Shown: positions 24,861 to 36,060 of the stretch, in pieces | How positions within the stretch are numbered: position 1 is the first letter of the stretch | Layout: every line of letters begins with the position of its first letter | Source: Astragalus membranaceus | Lineage: Eukaryota; Streptophyta; Magnoliopsida; Fabales; Fabaceae | Assembly (NCBI GenBank): GCA_039519185.1 | Contig: CM076847.1 | Coordinates: forward strand, 47,313,708 to 47,377,707 | Reading direction: 5' to 3' | DNA length: 64,000 nucleotides | Made by a program: the position numbers and the translations under genes | Notes under the pieces: model-generated | Told to the model about the DNA's origin: nothing | The model's database searches: none | Seen by the model: the letters and a program-made list of their open reading frames with translations, nothing else

Positions 24861-24876
24861 CCTAGTGGAGTCGCCA
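24860..24876 (-). promoter_or_regulatory. Primer-binding site of the Ogre-like element (tRNA-Arg type)
   Basis: Minus strand reads TGGCGACTCCACTAGGG two bases inside the end of the 5' LTR. It is close to the complement of a plant tRNA-Arg(ACG) 3' end (TGGCGACTCCGCTGGGG), with two mismatches. Ogre elements are known to use tRNA-Arg. Confidence 0.85.
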
Positions 24877-24878
24877 GC

Positions 24879-27800
24879 TGTTGCGCCCGAAAAATCCGGT
24901 TTGGGACTTTTCGTTTGACAACGTGGAAAAAGTTTGGAGCCGCCACCAATATTTTAATTTTAAGACCAAAACATTGAAAAAAGGTCTTTTAAGCAAGGCA
25001 GATGGTCTTTTGAAAACTAGAGATGTAGGTTCGGGGGTCGGTTAGGTACGGGGAAGGTATTAGCACCCCGCACCTCCTTTCTACCGAAAGGGAACCATTA
25101 ACTTGTTGTGTGGTTTAGACAAAAGTTCGAGTTGAAAGAAATTTATTCTACTTCTTTTCTTTTCTTTTCTTTTCTTTAAGGTTTGTTTTATTGAAAACAG
25201 GAGGGAAGAAGAATATTTTTGGTTATCTTTGAAACTCAGGACAAAACAAAGATTTTTTAAGAGTGTGCTTGACGGGACAGGACCCCGCTCCTACGTATCT
25301 CCCGGTGCGATGGAGAATTCAAAGCTACGTAGTTCTCGGTTTTTGGTTTTGAAAACGGCTTAAGGGGTTTTTCGCAATTGGGTGAGCATTTGTGAAGACC
25401 GAACAACAACGGTTAGAATGGCCTCACTACTAACTCTTTTGAAAATGAAATCATCATTAATGACCTAAACGGCAACGGCGCGATTGGTCATCAGTGACAA
25501 TTGGTTTTACTTTTGAGGAATAAGTTTTCGAAAATAGGATTGAGCTTTTGTGAAGACCGAACAACAACGGTTAGAATGGCCTCACTACTAACTCTTTTGA
25601 AAACAAAATCATCATTAACAACCTAAACGGCAACGGCGCGATTGGTCGTCAATGACAATTTATTTTATTCTTGTTTTGAAAATAAAAGGGTTTTCTTTTA
25701 TTAATGAATCTAGGAAAGAGGTTTTAGAGAAAAAAAAAGTAGAACACTTCAAATCAATTCTAAATTCATAACCAAATGCAAATGAATGAACAAGACTCAT
25801 ACTTCAACAATCAAGCAATCATGAACATATTATTCATCAACCAAGATTAAGCATGCCAATACAATCAAGGGATTCAATTATCAAAGATGCAAAACAAAGT
25901 TCTCAAAGCAATTGTGTTGTGTGGGTGAGAATTGCTACGGGACGGGCAACAATCTCAAAGGAGTGTATTTACCCTAATGACTCTATGTTACAACAAGCAA
26001 GTAGGCTTACGTCTTCATTAGGAGGTCATACATGTAGAAAGGATGGCACACAATTAAGTCAAGACATTTAAATGGCATCATGAACAAAAGAATACAATTG
26101 ATCATAAGCATAGGATATTCTTAGTTTAAATGAGTAAGCATGTGGATATGAATGCACGATTAAGCAACTATGCATGAGCATACAAGGGATGAATACATGA
26201 ACACTTGATTTTTGAATGCAAGACATGATACTAATGAATGCATGGGCATTTAAGAATGAATGCATGTATAGCATATAAGGATGCATAAACATGTAAAAGG
26301 ATAAAAGAATGCAAGATGCATAAGCATGCAAGAATGCATGAACATGTGAGAATATGGGAGTATGCAAGTGTTAGGGTGAAAGCATGAGAGTGTGCCACAT
26401 GGATGATGCACATAAATGAAGTACAAAGCTTGAAAATGTTTTAGTAAGAAGTAGTAAAAAGTTAGAGTAAGAATGTGGTAAAAATGTTTGAGTAAAAGGT
26501 AAATAAAAGCAAAAATGTTTTTTATGTTTTTTTTTTGTTTTGGTAAATAATTAATGAATGAGTAAAAACCAAAGTGGTAAAATCTTTTTAGGTTTTTTTG
26601 GTAAAAAGTTAATGAAGTGGTAAAGACCAAAATGGTAAAATATTTTTATGTCTTTTGGTGAAAAGTTAATGAAGTGGTAAAATAAAATGGTAAAAAGTAA
26701 ACAAACACAATTGCATAACTTGCACTTGCCCAAACACCATCAAAATGACAATTTTCAAGCAATCAAAGAGGGCAAAAATAGGCCTTATGGCCGAATGCAT
26801 AGCAAGGAAAACTCAAGCACGAATTTCATCATGTTCTTGCAACCAAATCACATCAATGAGCATATGAACATAAACCCTAGGATCTACCCATACATTTGAT
26901 GCTCAAACAATTGTCATTCCATCATTTATTTCAACTCAAAATCAAAGGAAATGCAAGAACAATAAAAACCCTAATTTCTACCTATGAACCTAAAAGCATA
27001 GTTGGCTAGATCCACTTTTTTTATTTAACTTAAACACCATAAATGAAAAAAGAAATGCATGAACCACTAAAAACACTACATGGACGAAACCTTTTTTGAA
27101 AGAAAGTGATGTTTTATTTCATGAACTTTAGTGAAAAATGTGTAAAAATGCAAGGGAAATTAATCAAGTAGAAGAACAACTCCTTCAAGGCCAAGGACCC
27201 ATCTCAAACACCCAAGGCTCCCTAAGTCCTTGTCAAAATGTTTGAAACGGATCCTCAAGGCGACAACAACAAGCAATCAAGAAGGAGTTGGGAGTAGAGG
27301 AGAGATTATGCAAGAAAAACTAAATATGAGATGCAAGGTTTCAAGGCTTACCTCAAAATCACAAAGAAATGAAGAAGGAGATGATATAGACTCAAAATGA
27401 ACTTGGATCTACCCTTGAACCCACAAAGATTGCTAGCTCTTAGCAATTTGATGATGCAACTCTGAAGAGAATGGAAGGAATGATGATGATCTAGCAAGAA
27501 ATGGAAGATTTGATGGTGAAAGATGAAAAGAATGAAGTGAGGGAGTGAGAGAGATTTCGTGGAAGAGAGGAAGAGGGAGAGGTTTTTGGTGTGCTAGGGT
27601 AAAAATGAGGAGAATGAGAGGCCAAAGGATCCTTAGGTGTGAGAATGAGGGAGTATTTATAGAGTTATTTTAGGTTTAGGGGCAATTGGGTCATTGGCCT
27701 TACTAAGTGCTCTAGGATTGAGTTTTAAAATTAAATGGAGGGTTAGGATTAAAGGTCACTTGGATTGAGGGTATTGAGAAAACACAAAAGGTGAGAGTAT

Positions 27801-28686
27801 GGGAGAGGGAGAGGTGTCACATGGAGAAAAAATAAAAGAAAAAAAAATGAACTTTTATTTATTTTGGGAATGGAATTCTCATGTGTGGTAGGGTTAGGGG
27901 TATTATTGAGATGGATTGTTCTATTTCTAGTAAATTTGCATTTCCTAATGAAGAGGTGAGTGTGAGAGGGTGAGGTTATTTACCAAAGAGGGCATGAATC
28001 TTCATGAGAGTGAGTGAGAATTGGTGATATGCACCAAAGGAGAAGGTTTAAGGATGATACAAGGCATATTCCTTCAAGATAAGGAATAATAGTACAATAG
28101 AAGAGTGTGGAAGAATTTTGTGAGAGGGGGAGAGAGAGAGAGGGGATTTCGAAATTGTGGGGGGAGAGAGAGAGAATTTCGAAATTGTGGGGGGGGGGGG
28201 GGAGAGAGAGAGAGAAGAAAAAAGAAAAAAAAACTTGTTTTTGGTCTTTTGTCTTATTGAGGACACTTCCTTTTTTTTTACTTTTTGAATTTTGGGCATG
28301 GAAGTGATAGTGCACCTATTGAAAATGTGTCACATTTTTTGGGCACCATAAAATATCCTTCTAATCATTCATGACAATAAAAATTGTAATTTAATAATTG
28401 AGGAATATTTAATGGTCTTTTTTTTATTTTTCTATGCACTAAAAATGGAGAAAATGCATTTTTAATTATTTTGGACTGGGACTTTCTTTCCATAAATTAT
28501 ACAAAAATAATCCTTGGTAGAGTAACGTGTATACCATGTCCTTGACCGGGTTTTGGTCCAAAAATAATTAATTTGCTTTTATTTAAATGCCCGAAAATGC
28601 AAAAATATGCACTATATTATTTTCTGAAATTCCTAAAAATTGAGAAAAATATTTTTGACTTGGGCGGACAAAATTGGGGTATGACA
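24879..28686 (-). repeat. 5' LTR of the Ogre-like element
   Basis: 3808 bp, same borders and block order as 6197-9945. Differences are point changes and indels, for example in the GA-rich tract (28125-28220) and in the duplicated GAAGACCGAACAACAACGG block (here 158 bp period, about 25384 and 25542). This copy drives transcription in element sense. Confidence 0.93.
27654..27661 (-). promoter_or_regulatory. TATA box of the Ogre 5' LTR
   Basis: Minus strand reads TATAAATA in a CTCTATAAATACTCCC context. The same box is at 8828-8835 in the 3' LTR. Transcription would start roughly 30 bases further along the minus strand. Confidence 0.6.
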
Positions 28687-29000
28687 AGTAGCATAAGACA
28701 AGGCTACTCCTGTTAGAATATGAGCCGCCTCGTTGGCATTCCTCCCAGAGAACTCTATACGAGAGTTGTTAGTTGATACTGAAAAAAGTAAACAAGCTGT
28801 TACAACTTTGGATAACACAACTCAACTCAGAAAGAAAAGAACAACAAGAATTAAAACTGTCAACAACCACTTTCGCTTCCATCTCGAGAACTATGTCACT
28901 GAAACCCAATTCCTTAACCCATTTCAACATGAAGACCGTTTGAGGACCATCAAGACGATAAGGAGTTTAACCATGTGTCTTTATTCAAGGGGTTTCTTTA
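28687..29000 (-). pseudogene. RNase H-like pseudogene, main piece
   Basis: Minus-strand translation gives an RNase H (RVT_3-like) segment. It starts with KWVKELGFSDIVLEME, where the final acidic residues match the conserved RNase H strand. A frame change near 28775 is followed by RIEFSGRNANEAAHILTG, the conserved C-terminal helix region (N.AAH). The frame runs into the Ogre border at 28687 and continues at 6196. Such domains are left by plant LINEs or by small RNase H-like genes. Dead before or after the insertion. Confidence 0.65.
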
Positions 29001-29400
29001 CTTGGGCGACATCATCGTACCTTACAAGCCGGATATGTGCCTTCAGCTGTTTGGATATATCCAGGGCGTCCCTGATCCTCCTCTTGTGGGTTGTCCAAGG
29101 GATAGAGATATCATGGTGTGTTGAGTGCCATCTAAGTTACTTACCATGGTACCATCGGGTATCAATTTCATGTTTCCTTGCACCTGTGGTTGTTGAGGAG
29201 GTTGCTGCTGAGGACATTCTAGGACCATTGGCACCAGCTGGAAGGATTGGGAATAAATAAAGACTTATGATTATTGCTTAACAGTTACGGGAGGTCCTAC
29301 TCAGAGGACGAATTCGTCCAGGATGTCTGGGGTACACAGTTATGTGGGGCATGATTCACTTGGTCCAGGGAGGGGGACACTTGATATACCTTTTCTAGTA
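28965..29400 (+). pseudogene. Possible plant-mobile-domain (transposase-derived) remnant
   Basis: One plus-strand frame reads GDIIVPYKPDMCLQLFGYIQG (quoted in part: PYKPDMCLQLFGYIQ), which resembles the block around PxRQFGYIQxIP in plant mobile domain proteins and related MULE transposases. Stops and frame changes follow, with a C-terminal-like segment near 29290-29380. I could not extend it to a full domain, and it overlaps the start of the RNase H remnant on the other strand. A chance match is possible. Confidence 0.35.
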
Positions 29401-29554
29401 TTGGTTGTTTTGAACTATATTTATTTTTATGATAATGTATTGTGGATTATGTTTTTATTTATGGTTGTTATTAAAATTGTGTGGTTGGATTACTAAAAGA
29501 TGCTGAACTTTTATTGATAGTAATAGTAACTATATACATACGAACGACCTAAAT

Positions 29555-30146
<592 letters not shown>

Positions 30147-31090
30147 ACTCAACATTTGGAATTCCTTATGAAACTCCAAAGGGCTATAGTTTTTAAAGTA
30201 AATAATATTTCCATTACTCATAATTCATAAAATAAAATAACTAATAAAAATAATAATATTCGAAATACAAATATTATATAAAATCAAACAGTTAGGTGGC
30301 AAAGCAATTTCTGTATTTCCAAGACTGACTCCTCAATAACATATTTCGACCATGAATTCAACACCTTTGATTTGACCCAACCATATGGAGCTTTTGACTC
30401 CGAACTCTATTCTTCTTGATCTAAGTAGGTGTCTTCGACCATCCGATCACACGAAACTGAATGATTAGATCCTGCCGAATTAGGTGAGGATGAACTATCA
30501 AATTCCTTTAGTTCATCCATTATTCATTTAGTTTTATGCATTAAACAATCAACACGGCGCCTTGGACTACAAGGTCTAGAACACCTAACTGAAGAGGTTA
30601 TATCTCCCTCAATCTCAATACTTATAATTATGACAGACATTATTTGCAGGAAATGAACAAAAAGGAAGGGAAAACGAAGCAAAGCAAAGCAAGAGGGGGA
30701 AAAACAAAGCGCTAAATCATGAATGGCGTGAAAGATAGAAAAACAAAAAAGAAAAGGAATCAAGGCATACCTTGATTGAAGCACGCGAAGTGATGGAGAA
30801 GCAGTGAAGACAAAACCTAGTCTAGAAATGAAACTTGAAATCGCGTGGAAAAGAAGTAAAGCAGCAGTAACATTAGTGACGCGAGAGAAAAGAAAGGAAA
30901 AGAAAGGGAAAAAGTAGACTTATATTATTTACCAAATTCAGATCAACGGATTGATTCATTCCCACACTAAGATCCAACGATGGCGAGCGGAAATAAAGCT
31001 AGTGATGATGTGATGGTTCTCAAGAACCGTCACCATGTCCTAATTATTACAAATCTAAATTCCTGCCACGATAATCATTGTCAATCAAGG
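30147..31090. other. No recognised gene
   Basis: AT-rich sequence. On the minus strand a short frame with SVRCSRPCSPRRR (about 30560-30620) and an adjacent frame starting MDELKEFDSSSPNS (from 30521 down) look slightly protein-like, and a GCAG-type acceptor could lie near 30650. No family was recognised and no longer exon could be built. Confidence 0.4.
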
Positions 31091-31960
31091 TCACATCCAT
31101 CTAGATTCTTAGCTAGATCACCTAGAGTTATCGAGAATGAAGCACTAGAAGATACAACTCTCATCTTACCACCACCATGAATGTCTCCATTGCCACCCAC
31201 AACCAGGGGAAGACAAAGGACCTGGGATGGATGACAAATATAGCATTCACAAGAATAGCCTAAATCATCTTGACCGAACAAGGAATATTAAATTTTCAAG
31301 GCATTCTCAGAAATGAAAGAAGAACACAGGAGAACAAAAATCCACAATTCTTGAAGATCTACAACTCCAATTCTATATTTTCTGACATTCTTAGAGCATA
31401 ATGAAACACCTCCAAGAATTCACAGAAAATCTAAGAACAAGGAAGCAACCTCAACACAAAGAAGAAATATTTCATAACTTAGTTGCAAGAGAGCGAAGGA
31501 GAAAGGAGAGGAATGTTTGAGAAATAACTCAAAACCCAAACTAATTTATAGTTGGAAGGGGAACAAGTTACAAGAATGAACGTCTATGAGGCAGAAAAAT
31601 GTCAGTCAAAGTGAAGTAAACGGGATGATAAGGCAAAGTCAAACAGTCAAAGAAGTCAGAAACGTCCCATTAGATATACTTGTCAAGTAACACTAATACA
31701 TGAGGGACTACCGCCCAGAACCAAAGGAATCCAACAACACCGGAAGGACTTGGATGCCAACCTATTCAAGCATAGTCAAGCCTGTCTTAAAGCTCGAATA
31801 ACTTAACAATTCGTAATCGTCACTCGACTGCCCGGTATCTACAGAGGCTCGGCTGAATACAACTCACTTGAAGAAGTAGGAGCTCACTACCGCTCCTCAA
31901 TTGGTCAGCACATGTTACTCAAAAGAGTCTCTCCATTCCTCGGCCAGAAGACTTGTGATA
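31090..31960 (-). other. Possible LTR-like fragment, minus strand
   Basis: Minus strand shows an ACTATAAATTAG TATA-like box (31540-31552) followed by TTGAGTTATTTCTCAAACATTCC, which is split by me as a CT-rich leader, and upstream sequence with GAGCCTCTGTAGATACCGG. The layout resembles a Ty3/gypsy LTR, but borders, duplication and coding region were not found. Confidence 0.25.
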
Positions 31961-32663
31961 CTCTTTACCCCAAAAGTAATTATAGTGAAAAAATAGGCAA
32001 AACAAATAAATTTGTTTTTCAAAATAATATTCGCAATTCATTTTCCGAAATACCTTTCGCAAGTAAACGATGTCATCTAGCTCTTTCAATCGTATAAACA
32101 CAGTTTATAATAATATTAAAGACTAAGCGATAAAACCTTTCTTCAATATAGTAATAGTAATAAAAATGACCTTAAATATAATATTTAAAATTCAACACAA
32201 ATCCTGATGTCACATGATCAGAGCAATTAACCTTAAATCCAATTAAGTAAAAGAGAATAACATCAACGCGTAGTATCATTTTACAAGCTACTAGGTGATC
32301 CCATCTCCGCAAAGGGATGATCAAAGAAGGCTGCTCCAACGACACCTAGAAGTCAATCCAAAAAAATGGTGCATGGGTGAGAATTAAAGAGCGTCCAAAT
32401 CATATAAGAAACATAAGACTGAAACTAAAACAGCAAAGACTATCACAATCCATCAAATCAATGTCAAACAGTCACTCCCTAAAGAGTGACAAATACATGT
32501 CCATACTGCGACATGTCACAAAGTGAAACCATGATAGACTCGCACTCAAAAGTGAGATTGCATCACACAATAAACACCACAACAGTCGATACGACGAACA
32601 TAACGCGCGTACACAATCAATCATCAACAAAGATCATCATCTTAGTCTAGCGTACGGTCCTAT
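31961..32663. mobile_element. Left half of an older LTR-type repeat interrupted by the Tekay-like element
   Basis: Sequence from about 32100 continues after the insertion at 42014. The join is marked by the duplicated CCTAT (32659-32663 and 42009-42013). Composition (ACTCGCACTCAAAAGTGAG, later AGGATGCAAGTTCCC) and lack of coding are like a Tekay-type LTR on the minus strand. Outer borders were not found. Confidence 0.45.
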
Positions 32664-35036
32664 TGTAACGCCAAAATAATTTAATTATTTATTTAATTAA
32701 ATTATTTAGGTATTTTATTAGTATAGTCATATTAAAATAATAATATGATGTTTTATTTAAATCAGTGAGTGGTGTTTAGTAATTAAGATGAGTAGTAGAC
32801 GGGGGCCCGTGATCCAAGAGCCCAATGGCATAGGCGCATGAAGGAGAGTATTGGCTAGGGTTTGGTCATTTGCGCATTTTTGAGAAAAAGGAAGAGAGAT
32901 TGCGAAGAGAGAAGAGAAGGGTGGAGGCGCAACCAAGGAGAAAGAGGAGAGGAGCTCTTGTTGCTGTGGTTCCTTGGAGTTGTCGTGCAAGGGGATCTCG
33001 TAATCGGCAAATCTAAGGTAAGGGTGGGTTCTACTTTATAATAGGGTGTATGATGGGGGTTATGTGGGAGTTAGGCTCTAGGTTGCCCCTTTGATTTTGT
33101 TTGGTGTTGATTTGATGATGTTAGAACGTATTCATAACGATTGTAATTGGTATTTGGTGATTGATCATGGTGAAAATTTGGTGTTTGGTGTTTGGTGCAA
33201 TTTGGTGATGTTGTCTTAGTTGCTGGAAAAGGCGCCCTGCTCCTGCGCGCCATGTCTATATGTTGTTGCTGTCTTAGTTGCTGGAAACGGCGCCCTGCTC
33301 CTAGGCGCCAAGTCTGTGTCGTGTTGCGTTTCTGTTGAAGGCGCCCTGCTCCTGGGCGCCGTGCCTGTGTTTGTTGCTGTTGAAGGCGCCCTGTTTCTAG
33401 GCGCCAGTTGCTTTATGGTTGCTGATTTCTGTAGGGGCCCTGCTCCTGGGCGCCATGTCTGTTTTGTTGCTGATTGCTGTAGGCGCCCTGTCCCTGGGCG
33501 CCATGCCTGTCTGGTTACTGATTGTTGTAGGCGCCCTGCTCCTGGGCGCCAAGTCTGATGTTGTTGCTGTGGTGCTAGGCACCATGCTCCTTGGCGCCAT
33601 GTCTGTCTGTGTTGCTGTTGTGCTAGGCGCCCTGCTCCTGGGCGCCATGTCTGTTTGTGCTGTTGTTGCACTAGGCGCCCTGTTGCTGGGCACCAGTCCC
33701 TGTTGTGTTGTTGTTGCACTTGGCGCCCTGTTGCTGGGCACCAGTTTCTGTTGTTGTTGCCTGCTAGGCGCCCTGTTGCTGGGCGCCAGTTTCTGTTGTT
33801 GTTGTTGCCTGCTAGGCGCCCTGTTGCTGGGCGCCAGTTTCTGTCTGTCGATGTTGCCTGTTGGTGCCTTGTTGCTGGGCGCCAGTTCCTGTTTTGCTGC
33901 TGATGCTGTTGGCACCTTGTTGCTGGGCGCCAGTTCCTGCCTTGTCAGTTTTGTTGCTGGGCGCCCTCCTGGGCGCCATTTTCTGTGTTGTTGGCTTGCT
34001 GGGCGCCATCAAGGGCGCCATTTTCTGGTGGTCTGAGGCGCCTGGGTGGCTGCCCCGGTGGTCGTTGGCATTGGTGTTGTAAAGTCGTTGTCGTTCCAGG
34101 TGATGTAAATTGTTGTTTCCATTGATGTTGTAAATTTTTTGGTGTCTTTGGTGTCGGTGGTTGTTGATCAAGTTGTTAGACTGTCCAATAGGTGTAGGTG
34201 TATTAGTGATTATCGGTGCTATTGGTGATGATATAACAGGTGATGTGCCTATTTTTTTGGCTAATGTAATAGGTGATGGGTCTATGACCATTTGTTGATA
34301 TTGGCGTTGTTGTGTCAATTAAATGACTATTGCTGTTGATTGTTTCTGGTGCATTGTTCATAGTGTCGCATATATTTCATATGCATTATTTTGGTGATGA
34401 TGGCTTCGGCCTTTGAGCTGTAGGTGATGATACAGGTGATGATGCCCTTATTGGCTATTTTATTGGTGATGATTGGTACCACATGCATATACCCGTTGGT
34501 GTGGGTTGCATCTCATTCATTTACTCATGACGTTGGTGATGATTCTTGGTGATTGTGATTTGAGGTTGTTATGAAGTGGTAGACATAGTTGTCGTAACTC
34601 TAGCATATTGCCTATCATATATGCTATTATAATGTTAGATATCTCACCCCTTCTGTTTGAATGTTACCCCTATGCTGGTAACGTGCAGGTGATTGCGAGT
34701 GAAGGCATGTCTACCTTCGCTATTCGAGTCGGTGTCGTCGCTCTGATACGTAGCACTCGGGGGGATGAACGCTAGTTTTATTAGATGTCTCTATTATTTA
34801 AATTTTTGAAGTTTTATGGTGATGTTATAATTATTCATCTGAACCTTGATTTTTATTCCGCTGCGTGGTGATGTTATGACGTGCTATGTGTCGCACTATT
34901 TTAATGGTGAAATTTTATTATTGGCGTGTGATGTTTTAACGGTGTAAATGTGGCATCCCTTGTGGGTGTATTGAAAAACGTTTTTGAAAACTCTGATTTT
35001 TGTCAAAAATTTTCCGGGTAGAAAAGGGGTGTTACA
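32664..35036 (+). repeat. 5' LTR of the Tekay-like element
   Basis: 2373 bp, TGTAACGCC to GGGTGTTACA. It contains the GGCGCC minisatellite (33225-34040) and a GGTGATGAT-rich stretch. Compared with 39488-42008 it lacks the 318 bp palindrome and keeps several minisatellite units the other has lost. Confidence 0.93.
33225..34040 (+). repeat. GGCGCC-rich minisatellite in the 5' LTR
   Basis: About 16 imperfect units of roughly 45-60 bp. Most contain the pair GGCGCCCTGCTCCTGGGCGCC or GGCGCCCTGTTGCTGGGCGCC (shown here only as type; each is a hairpin-forming inverted pair) separated by TGTTGTTGCTG-like spacers. Both strands stay open over long stretches because the unit lacks stops, which creates false ORFs such as repeated LAPSNRAPS. 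Confidence 0.9.
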
Positions 35037-35040
35037 TTAG

Positions 35041-35060
35041 TGGTATCAGAGCAGTTTCGG
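35041..35060 (+). promoter_or_regulatory. Primer-binding site (initiator tRNA-Met)
   Basis: TGGTATCAGAGCAGTTTCGG, four bases after the end of the 5' LTR. The first 12 bases are the complement of the plant initiator tRNA-Met 3' end, standard for chromodomain Ty3/gypsy elements. Confidence 0.92.
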
Positions 35061-35154
35061 TCTGTCGGCCAAGTTGTCGAGTTATTGTGTCATTGACGAT
35101 CAAGTATTGTCAATTAGTTCTAACTGTTGCTTATGATTGTAGTGATTAGTTGAG

Positions 35155-36060
35155 ATGGCTGGAAGGAACGATGCTGCTATTGCTGCTGCGTTGGCTGCTA
35201 TGGCTCAGGCCGTGGAGGGTCAGCAGAATGCTGGTGAGAATGCTGGGTCTCGGAGTTTGGCTACCTTTCAGAGAGAGAATCCGCCTACCTTCAAGGGCAA
35301 GTATGATCCCGATGGGGCTTTAGGTTGGTTGAAAGATATGGAGAGGATCTTTCGTGTGATGGACTGCACTCCAGCACAGAAGGTCCGTTATGGTACGCAT
35401 ATGCTGGCAGAGGAGGCCGATGACTGGTGGTTAGAGGCTAGGCAGAGGTTGGAGACTGCAAACGAAGAGATCACTTGGGCTGTGTTCCGCAGAGAGTTTA
35501 TGAGAAAATATTATCCAGAGGATGTCCGAGGTAAGAAAGAGATTGAGTTCCTGGAGCTGAAACAAGGGAATATGTCTGTGACTGAGTATGCTGCTAAGTT
35601 CGTGGAATTAGCAAAGTTTTACCCGCATTACAGTGAGGCTACTGCTGAGTTTTCCAAGTGCATTAAGTTTGAGAATGGGCTCCGACTTGATTGATAGCTG
35701 CAGAATTTATGAGGAAGGCAACAATGCTCACTACAAGATTATGAATGAGAAGAGGAGCAAATTTCAAAGTCGTGGTAAGCCGTATGATGTTCCTGCCGGT
35801 AAGGGTAAACAGAAAGCCGCCGTTGGCAAGAAGACTAGTGGGGGAAATGCTCCTGCTAGCATTGTATGTTACAAATGTGGCAGAGCTGGTCACAAGAGTA
35901 ACGTGTGCAAAGCTGAAGTGAAGAAGTGTTACCGTTGTGGTAAGGAGGGTCATGTGGTGGCTGAGTGTGAGCGTAAGGAGGTGGTCTGCTACAACTGTGG
36001 TGAAGGAGGGCACATTAGTACTCAGTGTCCGAAGCCGAAGAAGGAAAGGTCCAGTGGAAA
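35155..36060 (+). pseudogene. Tekay-like gag with internal deletion
   Basis: ATG at 35155 (MAGRNDAAIAAALAAMAQA). The capsid-like domain has PPTFKGKYDPDGALGWLKDMERIF at about residues 42-65 (quoted only to locate; core GALGWLKDMERIF) and VTEYAAKFVELAKFYP near 143-158. At about 35685 roughly 25 codons of the family's conserved stretch are missing and the frame shifts. The downstream frame then carries three CCHC knuckles: CYKCGRAGHKSNVC, CYRCGKEGHVVAEC and CYNCGEGGHISTQC (about 35866-36030). The nucleocapsid part therefore reads only in the pol frame. Confidence 0.9.

Larger units (their letters stand above)
6197..28686 (-). mobile_element. Ogre-like Ty3/gypsy (Tat lineage) retrotransposon, complete structure
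   Basis: A 22,490 bp element on the minus strand. Both LTRs begin (minus) TGTCATACCCC and end GGGCGCAACA. The flanks carry an exact AGTAG duplication (6192-6196, 28687-28691). Order in element sense: 5' LTR, tRNA-Arg primer site, ORF1, gag, protease, intron region, RT, RNase H, second RNase H, integrase, 3' UTR tandem repeats, polypurine tract, 3' LTR. Great size, long LTRs, an extra ORF before gag and an intron between protease and RT are the known hallmarks of Ogre. It carries in-frame stops and frameshifts in ORF1, gag and pol, and a solo LTR inserted in gag, so it cannot make its own proteins. Confidence 0.95.

Noticed and set aside
33216..34318. Long ORFs on both strands with LAPSNRAPS or ALLLGA repeats
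   Set aside because: They follow the minisatellite unit in an LTR, occur on both strands, and reappear in the other LTR with different lengths; no gene.
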